NCBI GenBank assembly: GCA_011799875.1
Contig: CM022301.1
Span: forward strand, 85,641,667-85,705,666
Direction of reading: 5' to 3'
Length of the DNA stretch: 64,000 nt
Source of the DNA: Thinopyrum elongatum
Taxonomy: Eukaryota > Streptophyta > Magnoliopsida > Poales > Poaceae
A program made the position numbers and the translations under genes. Under the pieces are notes generated by a model that made no database searches, was not told the DNA's origin, and saw nothing but the letters and a program-made list of their open reading frames with translations. Shown here piece by piece: positions 1-11,455 of this stretch. How positions within the stretch are numbered: the first letter of the stretch is position 1; the number at the start of each line of letters is the position of its first letter.

Positions 1-2837
1 CCCGACTCCACATCACTTCGCATTCATGCTCGCGCGGGTACCCCTCAGGGCCGACCCGTCTTTAGTATCATGTTATCATGGTTCAGTGTTCAGTCATAGT
101 GACCAAGTCTCCGTGTGTCTGACACCAAGGGGAACCCTAAGGAATCACCCTTGATGGAATTCCCACTCGATGCTATCGTCAAGGTGAACGAATGAGGAAT
201 CACCCTCGAGGTCCACACTTGAGAAGTTGCACGACGACGTCGTTATCGGGGGTGGTGTAGGAGGAATCACCCTCGCTTACCACGACCGAATAACTAACCT
301 ACAAGGTTATCATCAGAAGTGCTGACGAGGTATCACCCTCGGCACTCGATAGTAACCCAGTAGAGTCAAGCATCTTAGGGGAAGTGACGTGCGGTGCCAG
401 GGTTTGATCTTCGATCCCATTGCTCGGGTCTTCTGAGAGTCCAGCGGGGCAGTCGGGACAAGTGGGTCTCTGATAAGGCTCTACCCATCCTATACTAAAC
501 AGTTTAGGATAGCAGGAAAGTATCAACAGCGGGTTACAAGTAAACAGGCTATGCAACAAATATAGGATAGTAACAGCAGCAGTAACATCTAATGCAAGCA
601 TAAGAGAGAGAAGAGTGGGCGATATCGGAATGCTCAAAATGGGGGTGCTTGCCTGTCTGCTCGACGGCAAGGGCAGGGTCGTCGGGGACGTAGTCGTACT
701 CCGGAGCGGCGTCTGCCTCAGGAGCTACGGCAACGTCGGGGTCTACCGAAAGAGAAGAGGGGAGGAAACAAGTAAATATAATGCAATCAAATGCAGCACG
801 GGGCATGCTATGCTATGATGCAGTGCAGGGTTGCCTAAATATGCCTCTAAGTCATTTTAGTTATTTTTAGAATTAATCTGGGATTTAATAACCGATGATT
901 AGTCACTATTCATCTACCGAAATCGGGCTCGAAGTTACGAGTTCTCCTACGTAGGAGGTTCCGACAAGGAAACAGACGGCACGATCAGACTCGTCTCGTT
1001 GTTCTGAGCAACTTTCATGTTTTAACTTTTTCGATCTGAGCTACGGTTTAAAAGTTATTAATTTTTGAAGTTTAAATGATTTTCTGGAATTATTTTTATT
1101 AACAGAATGAATTATGATGTCAGCATGATGTGTTGCTGACATCAGCAGGTCAACAGTGACGCTGACCTGGTCAAACCTGACATGTGGGTCCAGTGGGACC
1201 CACATGTCAGCCTCTGTTTGTCTAACAGTGGATTAAATCGATTAACAAGTTTAATTAACTAAGTGGGGCCCTTCTGTCAGTGTCACATTAACTAACTAAT
1301 TAACTTTTATTTTTAAAAGTGTTTAATTAGAGTAATTATCGGATGGGGCCCACATGTCATACTCCGTGGATGAACAGTAACCACGTTGACCAGGTCAACA
1401 TGGTCAACCGAGGCGCTGGGGCCCACTGGCAGCCTCTCAGGGGGTGGGTCCCACCTTGCCACGTCGGCGGCCGGCGACTGAACGCCGGCGGGCACGTAAA
1501 CGCGGCGGCGCGGCTCGGGCGTTCGCCGGGATTCGCCTATAGGCCACCAAAAAGCTCGGGGCCGGGCGCGTTCGAACGGCCATTCGATGGCGCGTCGAAT
1601 GGTGGCGGTGGTGTGGCCGGAAACAGCGCACAACGACGGCGGCGAGCAGCGCGACGGACATCGGCGTTCGGGTGAAGTCGAAAACGACGACACGGCGCGT
1701 TAGCGAGCAAACTAAAGGGCCAGAAGGCCTCTACGCGTCACGGCGAGCGTGACGGTGACCCGCACGGGACCCAAAGGTCACCGTGGCTACGCCGGCGACG
1801 TGTCCAGGCGGCGGCGGGTTCGGCCACCGCGGTTCGTCGTGCTGGAGCTCGCGAACGACAGGGAAAAGGAAGAGAGAGGAACGGTAGCTCACCGAGGGAG
1901 CTCAAGGAGGCTCTTCGAAGGCTTAGTAGCGCAGAGGGTCGCCGGAGGCGAAGATCGCCGGAGGCAGCGTAGAAGGGAACGGTTCGATCCACCGCCTTCG
2001 CTGCTCCTCAGCTCGAACGGAGGACACCAGGCGACAGAGAGGAGCGGGACGGAGCTCGCTGACTCGTCAGCTTGGCGAAGGGTGGCCGGTGGCCGCGGCA
2101 ACGGCGAGGCACGACGGCGACCGCGTCGGGCGCCGATGGGGAAAGGAGGAGAGAGCGAGGGGAGAAGGGAGAAGTGGTCGAGAAGGACCAGGGGAAATGG
2201 CTCGGCTCCTCCTTATCCGCTCCGCGCTCCTGTTTCGTCGGTGGACGCCGCGGTGTCGCGCGCTCACCGGCGCGCGCGTGCTTGGCCAAGGCGCCGGCGA
2301 CACGCAGGAGAGAGGTAAGGGGAGATGGGCCTGCTGGGCTGGGCCAGTGCACTGTGCACTTGTGGCAGTGCACAGTGGCCTTTCTTATTTTCCTTTCTCT
2401 GCTTTCTATTTTCCTTAATTCTTTTCTGTTTTGAATTAGTTAGGGCACTTTTGCATTTTTGTAAAGTATGAGAGTTGTCCTCAATATTACAATGCAATAT
2501 TCCCTTCCACCAAAAATTGGTTTAGGCAAATTTGGATTATATTTGAATTTGAAATGAATTTAATATGGTTGTTTTGGTACTGTTTCATGTGGTTTGAACC
2601 ACTTATACAATCCAAGTATCAATGGTTATATTTTTACCAGTGCATCTGTAATATTTGCTAATTAGTGAACATTTTTCCAAAGGTGTTTGAGCAAATTTAT
2701 TTTGCACTTTTGAATTTGAGTTGATTTTCAGATTGGAGTTGATTTGGATCCTTAACCCATGTGACTTGGCACTGCAAATGGTATGACTTGGCATCATCAT
2801 CAGCCGATCATTGAAGCAATTACATAGGGGTGTTACA
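1..2837 (-). mobile_element. LTR-like retrotransposon fragment, cut by the window start
   Basis: The right edge ends in GGGGTGTTACA (to 2837). Read on the minus strand this is TGTAACACCCC, a common start of grass gypsy LTRs. The body mixes AT-rich stretches (840-1340, 2380-2800) with a GC-rich block (1440-2330) that has open frames in all six directions and no recognisable domain, as expected of a high-GC LTR or leader rather than a gene. The other end lies outside the window, so no partner LTR or target duplication can be seen. It could instead be an internal region. The family is not identified. Confidence 0.4.
137..345. repeat. Degenerate repeat around the motif GGAATCACCCTCG
   Basis: The motif GGAATCACCC(T/C)TCG-like recurs at about 141, 196, 263 and, as GGTATCACCCTCG, at 329. 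The spacing is 55, 67 and 66 bases, and the sequence between is only weakly similar. This looks like an old tandem array inside the LTR-like fragment. Confidence 0.6.
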
Positions 2838-4087
2838 CGGGCTGTCTAGGACTCCCAATTCTCAGCATATATCTGGGGCGGATATGAGGCGGACAGGACA
2901 TGCCCGGACGCAACCAGCATATTGGACCGGCCCACGCCAACCCGCGTCGACCCCATCCCGTCCCCACAAAAAACCGATCCAGACCAAACCCTATTCCTCA
3001 CTCTCTGCTCCGTTCCACTGCTCGCCACCTCCCCTCCTCGAGCTCCAGGAGCGCATCCGGCGGCGGATCCGGTAGGAAGGCGGATCCAATTGATTGGGAC
3101 GCCCTGCTGCTAGAGGACTCAGAGGTGGAGACGATGAGGACCTCACCCTTCGTGCCGCACTGCAACGTTTGTGTGTGGACATAGGCGATAGCTTGAGCTC
3201 CAAACCGCTATCAATAGCCCGACGACGCAATGCGGCCACCCGTGTCGGCCCATTGCGGTGCCGGTCAAAATCCGCCGTCCTCTACGCCCCCCCCCCCCCG
3301 CACCCCTCCACCCGCTTCTCCACCCGGCCGGCGATGGGTCCTCGTGCCCGCACTGCCGAGCCCGTGTAGGAGGACGCCTGAATCGTAGGCACGGGCCGCA
3401 TGCCACGAGAGGCAGCGGGTCGTGATGAGGATGGTGGTGGCCAGTTCATCCCACACATGTTGCGCTCTTGCAGGTGTACGTCGCTCGACCCGGAGGAACA
3501 ACTCATGCGCGACATCATCCTTCGTTCGCTGACCTCAGAGATGGACGCGAGTGCCGCCGCCGTAAGACCGCGAAGGCGCTCCAGCTCGGCATCGAGGAGC
3601 AGTCTGAGCGCCTTGCAAAGGAGAGTGCGGTCGCGACGGCAAAAGCGACACAGTCATGAAGGAGCAGGCCCGCGCCGTTCGTTGTCTCGCCGACATCATC
3701 TCCCCCCGCATCGTCATCTGACAATGGCATAACGAGCCACGTTGACGACGCCCCTCCGACCATCGAATCCTACGCGGAGCACTACTACCGTCGATCCGGT
3801 GACTACAAGGGGAAGTGACCCGCGAGGGAATAGTGAAGTCCGGCGCCCACGCTTCTTCTGTTTATCTATCTAGCTATAGTTTACTTATTACTACGTTGGT
3901 ATGTTAAATGTGACCTACGTAGTTTATCTCACATTTCATGGGGTGCATGGATTTGTGGGTTCGGATTGAGGGGGGCGGCTACGGACTAGGAGAAACGAGG
4001 GGTGACCAGTGATTGTCCGTGGACACGCCCGGATGCGTCCATAGACGTATAAGCGGTCCAATTTTACCATTTCGGCTATAGATGCTC
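2838..4087. mobile_element. PIF/Harbinger-like element remnant, one end only
   Basis: The right edge GGCTATAGATGCTC (to 4087), followed by TAA, is on the complementary strand TTA-GAGCATCTATAGCC. This matches the Harbinger-type ends elsewhere in the window. The left end is missing against the 2837 boundary. The inside is GC-rich, with a C homopolymer near 3289-3298 and broken plus-strand coding traces. One is an Arg/Lys/Glu-rich stretch at about 3530-3660, and another is a short frame ending YYRRSGDYKGK near 3780-3818. No intact gene and no transposase are visible. Confidence 0.4.
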
Positions 4088-4090
4088 TAA

Positions 4091-5136
4091 GAAGCGAAAA
4101 GAAGGGAATACTAACTCGCAACCGGCGGTGATGATGACACCATCACAGGCTACCGGGTAGTCGGGGTCACAGGATAACATCAGCGCCACTCAGCTTAGTG
4201 GGATGGAATGATTAGTTTGCAGATGCCTCACCTCGGCATGGTCCAGGCGATCACCATGAGAAGGAGCAACAAGAGGAGGAGAGGCATCTAAGATGCATAG
4301 AAGATACATGGCGAAGTGGAAGAAGAAAGATAGACAACAACCAAAATAAAAGTCCATTTCATGAACGCTCCGTGACTCTTTCCCACTTGCGACTGCATTG
4401 GCTAGGGTGTTCATCCCCTTTAGGCTTCGTCGTTAAGCCCGTGATCTGCCTTCCACTCAGGCCGCCGATGGGGCGATCATTCCTCGGCACTGACAAGTAG
4501 TTTAGGTTAGATTTTTTTTTTCTCACAGGGGCACACTTCATCTTTAAGATGGTCTTTTTGATTTCGCCCTCATCGCATTTGTCTGTCTGGGCTGAGTTTG
4601 ATGGAGCTCTGGCGTAAAATTCTTGTCGCCTCCGAGGTCGAGTTTCAAAAGAACGATGATCCAAAGTCAACCATTGTCTATTACATTTTTTCTTCTTGTA
4701 CATTTAGTTTTATGATACTTTGAGGAGACATTAGCATAGTCCCAGAAAAATCAAACTCATTTGGTTATTCAGCCCACGGGAGACCCCTAGATATCCAAAC
4801 CTAGACAACCCTCCCTTGTTTTCATCGGTGAATTTCTCATTTCTCGCTTGAGACATCGCGTCACTTGATGGGTACTGTAGTTGGTGGTTAACACGTAGCG
4901 GCGGTACCGAGTACCCACAGCTTGGAAATGATGGTGACAGGTGGGCCCCAGGTGACTAGATCACATCTCAGCGCATGCGGCCACCAGGCTTTGTGCGTGT
5001 ATGTGCCGGATAAACAAAGCTTTGTTTCAGCGTTTGGGCGGCAGGCAGGCAGTCCGAAAGGATGCTCCAGGTATTTTATTCCACCTTTCACATCTTTTCC
5101 GAACAAAACTACACAGGAACCACATGTAGGGCCACT
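4091..5136. other. Unassigned intergenic sequence
   Basis: I see no gene, terminal repeat or recognisable element here. Open frames are short and overlap on both strands. Confidence 0.5.
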
Positions 5137-5139
5137 TTA

Positions 5140-7531
5140 GAGCAACTCCAACACGCCGATCCGTTTTGTCCGCGCAAGGCGCCGACCCATTTCGTCCGCG
5201 CGCTCCCGCCCCCGCGCTCCCGACCGCTCGTCATGGACGACGCCCTCGATGCCGCCGCCGGCCTCGCCTCCCTCGTCTCGTCCGGCCTCGCCTCCGCCCC
5301 CTCCGGCAAAGGCAAGCCCCGCGCCCCTTGCAAGACCGTCGCGCCGCCCAAGAAGAAGCTGACGCCGAAGGAGCGGGTCGTGCAGTCAGCCAAGAGGAAG
5401 GGCCTGAGGCACGCGGCGGACGCAAGGGACGAAGCAGCGTCCGCCGCCGCCCTCGCCGCCGCCGCGCAGCAGGAGGACACCAACGCCCGCGTCGCGGCGG
5501 CGACGAGGGAGACCCTGTTCTACCTAGGGTTAAACCCTGGCCAGTACGACTCGTCAACGCCGCCGTGACCGCGGCCAGCACTGGCTCATCCACGTTCCTC
5601 GGATGATGTTGCCGGAGTCGCCGCGCGCGTTGGCGACGCACCCGATCCCCGGCTTCCACGTCTGCCCACAAGCCTCTCGACTCTCCGGAGAATGCTCGCT
5701 TGAGGTAAGCGTGGTGGCTCCTTCAACGCCCGCCCGCGCCCATTGACCTCAACGCCACGCCGGTGGCCGGTGCCTCGTCATCCGGAGGGACCAGGAAACG
5801 CGCGCGGGAGATGCCAGCCGACGTGCTCCCCGGCGCCCGCAACCTGTTTAACAGAATGCCGGCGGCCGCCGAGGACGAGACGGCCAACTGTTACATGCAG
5901 AGCATCATCTTCGAGGGTGGTGCGACGACCGCTGACGGTGCTACCGCGGCTGGCTACGATCGCGATGAGACCCAAAGCCAAGAAGACCGGGGGCTGTTCA
6001 CGCCGGCGACCTATGATCAAGCTGGCATGCACGACGCCTTCATGCAAGATCAGATCGGCCTGGACCTGGACGGCTTCCCGCTAGACCACGAGTTTCCGGA
6101 GGACTACGGGCTCGAGGAAGAGGATGAGTTGGACATCGACGGGGAGCCTTTGTTCGAGGACGAGCTCGCCAACCAAACCGCCGGGCGAAGCCGAAGCGCA
6201 AGAGCAAGCGGACGAAGGCATACACGGCGGCCGAGGACAAGCTCCTTTGTGAGTGTTGGAGGGACATTGGGCAAGACCCCAAGGTCGGCGCCGAACAAAA
6301 GGCATCAACCTTTTGGATTCGTGTCCACCGTGAGTACCATGAGCGCTGTACCAAATGCAAAGCACGCGCGGGTGGGTGTCCATTTGAACGCGATGGAGGG
6401 TGATCCAACAAGAGTGCAACAAGTTTTGTGCCACTCTTGAGAGCATCAAGGCATGCCCCGTGAGCGGCATCGGCATGCAAGACATGGTATGCATGCGGCC
6501 CTCTTCGTTTTCATTCCGTTTATGCATACCCATTTGCCCACATGCTTGAATGCTATCCATTTGTAGGAGTTCCAAGCTTTGGAGGCTTTCAAGGTCCAAC
6601 ATGACGCCAAGTCCTTTAACCTCTCACATTGTTGGAGGGTCATCAACGAGGAGGAGAAGTTCAAGGCGCAATATGCCGCCCTCATGGCGCGTGGGGGGGA
6701 AGAAAGCCGTGGAGGAGGTTGGGGAGGGCGAGAAGCCACGACCGCGGGGGAAGACCAACTCCAAGAAGGAGGACAAGCGGGATGCGGCGTCGATCGCCTT
6801 GATCGCAACCGTGGAGGGCATGATGACCAAGAAGGACTCAAGGAAGGAGAAGCGCTGACAAGACAAGAAAGAGCAAATGAACGCCTTCATGGAGATCCAA
6901 AGGAGGATGCTTGAGATGGAGGCGGAGAAGCAAACGAGGATGCTTGAGATGGAGGCGGAGAAGCAAGCCAAGATGCTAGAGATCGAGGCCGCCAATGCCA
7001 AGACCAAGGCGAAAGAAGTGGCTCTCGCTAGCATGTTAACGGGGGTGGAGATCATGAAGGTGGACCTCAACACCGTGTCGCCGAGGAAGAGGCCATGGTT
7101 CGAGAAGATGCAGGCCCGACATGCTCAAGTTCGACGACGAGTGATCTATGGCGGCATGCGCCATCCTTTTTTCTATGCCGACAAGTGTGCTGGCATGACC
7201 ATGATCGAGATGGCGTGGTCGAACTCCCGACCTTTTTTGTGTGCTGGCAAGCGCCAGCAAGAACTGTGTGATGGTCTTTTTGGAGGCTGGCATTGTATGT
7301 CGGCCGCTGGCATGGTGCCGGCATGAACTTCGGGCGGCGGCATGGCTGCTAACATGATTTATGGTCACATGCCTTTTCTAATTTGTAGGCGGACATGGAA
7401 TAGGTCTCTTGCGTTGGGTGCATGGCCGACCCAAAAAGAAAACAACACGGACACCGAGCGGGCGGCCGACCCAAACGAACGAAAAGCGGACAAAATCGCC
7501 GTCCGTTTGGGTCGGCATGTTGGAGTTACTC
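5140..7531 (+). mobile_element. Complete PIF/Harbinger-like element carrying only ORF1 (Myb-like)
   Basis: The element is 2392 bp. The left end GAGCAACTCCAACACGCCGA and the complement of the right end GAGTAACTCCAACATGCCGA differ at few positions over about 23 bases. TTA stands directly outside both ends (5137-5139 and 7532-7534), which is the usual Harbinger target duplication. The inside holds a broken Myb/SANT gene and an untranslated tail of about 390 bp. No DDE transposase frame is present on either strand, so the element needs a transposase supplied from elsewhere. This is a non-autonomous element that kept the DNA-binding partner gene. Confidence 0.88.
5233..7144 (+). pseudogene. Harbinger ORF1: Myb/SANT-like DNA-binding protein, frameshifted
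   Basis: In PIF/Harbinger elements ORF1 encodes a Myb/SANT-like protein that works with the transposase on element ends. Here the start is ATG 5233, followed by an Ala-rich, Lys-rich N-terminal part. A Myb/SANT-like segment lies at about 6215-6340 (AAEDKLLCECW, then STFWIRVHREYHE). A GT-AG intron fits 6487-6566, and the following exon (6567 on) continues EFQALEAFKVQH. The C-terminal part is a Met/Glu/Lys-rich helix with a repeated LEMEAEKQ unit (6900-6990) and ends at TGA 7142-7144. The reading frame changes at about 5545, 5597, 5735, 6180 and 6700 and again near 7115. There are also stops at 6401-6403 and 6856-6858. The gene is dead in this copy. The homology is clear from the SANT and helical blocks; the exact exon plan is inferred. 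Confidence 0.75.
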
Positions 7532-7534
7532 TTA

Positions 7535-7964
7535 ATTTGTCGGACCTCAACAGTTAGGAAGGGCAGAAATACTATTTTATAACTTAGTGCCAATTTTTAA
7601 AATTCTATATGGATGTTTCACGTTTTTCTTTTAAAAGTGTTCCATGGATTTTTCATGTTTGATTATCAGAGGAAAATACATGAGTGTCTCTAAGCCTATA
7701 GTATTTTTTTTTCTATGAAATGTAATGCAAGAATACTTCAAATAAAGATTTCGTATGTATTGCAAATCTAACAAATCAAGCGACCAAGCAGGTTTTTTTG
7801 AAGGTTTGCAATCCTCAAATTCTTTCGACGAAGAGATTATTATTTTGCTTTTAGTTTTTGTTAAGGCATTCTTTCTTGAACCGATCTGTTTCGCAAGTCT
7901 GATTTATACTATACAATACCCCGCTCATTGCCATGGGGATTAAATATTTGGTTTCTGAATGTTG
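7535..7964. other. AT-rich intergenic sequence
   Basis: I see no gene or element ends here. Confidence 0.5.
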
Positions 7965-7966
7965 TA

Positions 7967-8078
7967 CTCCCTCCGTCCGAAAATACTTGTCCTAGAAATG
8001 GATAAAATGGATGTATCTATAACTAAAATAAGTCTAGATATAACCATTCCTAGGACAAGTATTTCCGGACGGAGGGAG
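7967..8078. mobile_element. Stowaway MITE (Tc1/mariner-type), complete
   Basis: The element is 112 bp with terminal inverted repeats of about 30 bases, starting CTCCCTCCGTCCG and ending CGGACGGAGGGAG. TA is duplicated at 7965-7966 and 8079-8080. It is non-coding and lies just left of the Mutator element target duplication. Confidence 0.95.
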
Positions 8079-8091
8079 TATGTAATATGAA

Positions 8092-8311
8092 GAGGTAATA
8101 GCACCAGGAGTCCTACAACTTGTCATGGATGTGATGATCTAGTCCTGGAACTTGGAAAAGCGAACTATTTCATCCTACAACTTGCACCCAATGTGCAGAT
8201 TTGGTCCTCAGCCAATCAGACGACGCCAACTGGTGCCAAGTCAGCAGAGCCGGTCACCGCCGCACTTTTTGCATTTACCCCCTGGCCTTAGCAGTAATGA
8301 ACCCGCACTAC
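8092..8311 (+). repeat. Left terminal inverted repeat of the Mutator element
   Basis: It pairs with 15289-15509 over its whole length with scattered mismatches and a small indel near 8280. In MuDR the TIRs hold the promoters and transposase-binding sites. The GRF start codon lies 122 bases inside this repeat, so it probably supplies that promoter (inference). Confidence 0.93.
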
Positions 8312-8432
8312 TGTGTACTGAATTAACTTTGTCCCTATATTCCTTTGGAGTCCGGTCGGCACCACCCCACACCCACCCCATCCTCCACTGACCTCTCTGT
8401 TCTTCCCCGCCGCCGTCAAGCTTGCCGCCACC

Positions 8433-9726
8433 ATGGTTTCCTGGAGTGAGGGCTCAAGCTCCTCGTGGTCGGACGACGACTCCGTTACCAGCCAGGTCAG
8501 TTTATCCCTGTACCTCAAGCATTTAGGGCTAGGTGAAATGGTGATTTGTTCTGACAAGAACTTCTTTTAGACTCCTGCCACCATTCTCTGCTCGGAATGG
8601 AGAGGCCTTGCTGCAGATCTGGCTGCTAGATGTGAACACCAAGCAGTGTGTGAGAAGTTTGTTTCCTTTCATTCAGTTGACAGTGGAAGGAGATTTCTTG
8701 CCTGTGCACAAAAGGTGAGTGGATTTCCAGATCTTGAATGAACTGCAAATTAAGTAGTGGATCATTTGGTTATGTGAATAATTGATATTATGCTTTTGTG
8801 CCATAGTGTTGTCACTATATTATCAATCCTTTGAATAATTTACAGTTATGTTAATGTAGTTCATTAATGGCCCAAGTGTCATTTTTAGAGTAGGTCAGTA
8901 CTGCTCCAAGCTTAATGCCAATATATAACTGAATTTTAGCAGTTAACTGAATTATTTAGCAGTTAATAGAATTTTTGACTAGTTAACTGAATGTTGTAGC
9001 AGCTAACTAAATATTATAGCAGTTAACTGTATTTTAGAGCAGTTAACTAAATTTTATAGTAGTTAACTATACTTTATAGCAGTTAACTTTATTTTATAGC
9101 AGTTAACTAAACTACTGCATTTAGTTAACTGTATTTTCAGCAGTTAACTTAGTTTTGTATTTGACTTGAATTTGTAGGAAGGAAGGAAATGCAGCTATGT
9201 GCTTTGGGTTGACCCTGAATGGCCTGCCACTCTGAAGATGAGTCTAGCTAGGATTTGGGGCATGTATGAAGATAAGAACAAGCTAAGGCTCAGGGAGAAT
9301 GTAGTTAATGCTGAAGAAAATATTAGGGTTGTGATAGAGAAGGAAAAGATGGAAAAAGATCTGAGGTTTTTTAAACTAGATTTTGCTAAGATGGTGGCTG
9401 ACATGGAGCAGGCAATTGCCCAATTGGGCAATACACAGCTTGCCCTTTCTGACCTAAAGCAAGAGCTGGAGAAGAAGAAGATGTCTGATAAATCAACCAC
9501 AAGCATTCATCAGGTGATTAGGGCTAAGGCAGAGAAAGAGAGGGATGAGATGATGCAACAGAGGGACATATTGATGGAAGAAAGGGACAATGCGGTGTCA
9601 CAGAGGGATGAGTTGAAGAAGGAGAAAAAGAAGCTGGAGTACATGATTGGTGATTTGTTCAAGCACAAGGAAGACACCAAGGCCAAGATAAGGAAAGTTC
9701 AGCAGATCCTGGAGGAAATTGAGTGA
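8433..9726 (+). CDS. GRF zinc-finger, coiled-coil protein carried by the Mutator element
   Basis: Three exons read without a break: 8433-8495, 8571-8714 and 9178-9726. Both introns are GT-AG and in phase 0, giving 251 codons. The start sits in GCCACCATGG, a strong plant context, 122 bases inside the left TIR. Residues about 42-81 form a GRF-type zinc finger with ligands C42, H44, C66 and C74, the GRRF core at 60-63 and the closing LWVD at 78-81. This finger is known from DNA/RNA-processing proteins. From about residue 105 to the end the chain is Lys/Glu-rich and heptad-like, so a long coiled coil is likely. Intron 2 is filled with AGTTAACT-type repeats. The gene takes the place that mudrB has in MuDR. 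Its role is unknown; nucleic-acid binding and oligomerisation fit. Splice sites are predicted by eye. Confidence 0.8.
8930..9165. repeat. AGTTAACT-type repeat array in GRF intron 2
   Basis: The palindrome AGTTAACT, usually as (A)GCAGTTAACTGAATTTTA, recurs about every 20-25 bases, with variants such as AGTTAATAG and AGCTAACTAA. Its copies fill most of intron 2. Confidence 0.9.
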
Positions 9727-9769
9727 TCCATTGTTGTTGCAATGCTGCATTCAACTGTAGTAGCTCTTA

Positions 9770-10225
9770 ATTTGAGCAGTTAACTAATTTATGTACTGAA
9801 GTATTTGTGTACTATTTGTGTACTGAAGTATTTGTGCACTGCCAGTTAATTGTTATGTGAGACTTGTGCTTCAATTTGAGTGCTTTTATTAATATGCATT
9901 GTGTGTTTGGCTCCAGTTTTTTCCTGTGAAGTGAATTTTTCTCACTTGTGCAAAGATAACTGAAAACCGAACTAGCTTCAGTGCTGACAGCTAATTCAAG
10001 TTAACTGAATTTAGTCTACTAATTGAATTTAATAGAATACTTGCCAGTGTTGAAAACTAACTGAATTTATGCAGTTAACTGAATTTGACTCAGTGCAGAC
10101 AGTTAATTGAATTAGTCCAGCTAACTGAATTATACTGATTTGAGCCAGTTATCTGAATTTAACTGAAAGAAGCAACTTAACTGAAGATATACTAGTTTAC
10201 TGAATTAAGCAAGTTAACTGCATCA
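9770..10225. repeat. AGTTAACT-type repeats between the convergent genes
   Basis: The space between the GRF stop and the transposase 3' end holds the same CAGTTAACTGAATT family, densest at 9990-10225. From 10230 to 10600 there are AGCAGCA-rich and AT-rich stretches with no gene. Confidence 0.85.
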
Positions 10226-10758
10226 CTGAATTTGCTATTTTTAGGGAAAAGCACACATGCTATTTATAGAAAGAAGTACCTATGTTGTACCACACACAGC
10301 CCTAGTGTAGCAGCATAGCCTAATAACAACAGCAGCAGGAACATAGCAAAGCAACATGAAAACATAGCAGAAGCAACATGGCAACAATTGCAGTAGGCCA
10401 AACCATAGCCTTAACTTAGAGGTAGTAGCAGTAGCAGAAGTTCAACCCCTAACAACAGCAGTTCAAACCATACCATTCGAAATTACAAATAACTTATGTG
10501 CTGTACATATATGCAGCACACCTAACTACTAACTTATATGCTGAAACTTGATGCTACTCAGCATACCTAACTACTTCATCTTCAGTTCTCCAGTCTTCAG
10601 ATCTTTAGCTGTTGAGGCGCTTCAGACGCTCGGAGCGGCGCACCTCCCCTGCAAATGGCATCTTCATAGGCTTCTTCCTCTTCTTCTGGCCATCCTGTGC
10701 TGGCTCCGTCACGACCTCCGCTACCACCTCCTGCTTGACAATGTCAGGCACCTCCAGT

Positions 10759-10880
10759 TGCATTTGTCCCTCTTCCTCTATCTGCATTTTGAGTTGCCCC
10801 TCTTCCTCCACCTCCAGCTGCATTTGTCACTCTTCCTCTATCTGCATTTTGAGTTGCTCCTCTTCCTCCACCTGCATCTG
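10759..10880 (-). repeat. Two-copy minisatellite in the transposase 3' coding part
   Basis: A unit of about 63 bases starting GCATTTGTC(C/A)CTCTTCCTC is present twice, with a third partial copy. On the minus strand it encodes Glu/Gln-rich repeats in one frame and Gly/Arg-rich repeats in another. It is the probable site of the frame change. Confidence 0.75.
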
Positions 10881-11194
10881 CATTCCTTTGTCTTTTCCTC
10901 CCTCTTCCCCTACCAGAAGCTTGAGATCCTTCTCCTCTCTCAACTACCGTGGTTGCCCTTGTTTGCCTACCTAAGTTCATTTCTGTAGTTACTCTTGGCT
11001 GAGGTATTGCAGCACCAGCAGCAGCAACAAATGAAGACTGCTTTGGTAGTGGGCCATGAACTCTTTGTGGAGCTCTTCTTGAAATCTCTCTTTGAGCCAT
11101 GTTGTACACCATACTGGTTGGTGACTCTATTGGATCCAGTAGAGGATTAGCCTGATTAGGGAATATGTTTTGCACAAAAACATTGATCAATTTA

Positions 11195-11455
11195 GTTAAA
11201 TTTCATACAACTACAGTAAATTGAGTAAAATTTAGTAAATTTCAGACAACTACAGTAAATTCAGTAAATTTCAGACAACTACAGTAAAATTCAATATAAT
11301 TTAGTATAAATCAGTAAAATTCAGTAAATTTCAGACAACTACAGTAAATTCAGCAAAATTCAGGCAACTACAGTAAAATTCAATATAAATCAGTAAAATT
11401 CAGTATAAATTAGTAAAATTCACTAAAATTTTGTAAAATTCAGTAACCTGAATAA
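11195..11455. repeat. ACAACTACAGTAAA repeat array in the last transposase intron
   Basis: TTCAGTAAATTTCAGACAACTACAGTAAA and shorter forms repeat across the intron between the zinc-knuckle exon and the C-terminal exon. The word differs from the AGTTAACT family but has a similar period and placement. Confidence 0.8.

Noticed and set aside
1343..2434. Several overlapping open frames of 70-190 codons on both strands
   Set aside because: All six frames are open because the DNA is GC-rich; no domain, start context or frame preference is seen, and the segment lies in an LTR-like fragment.
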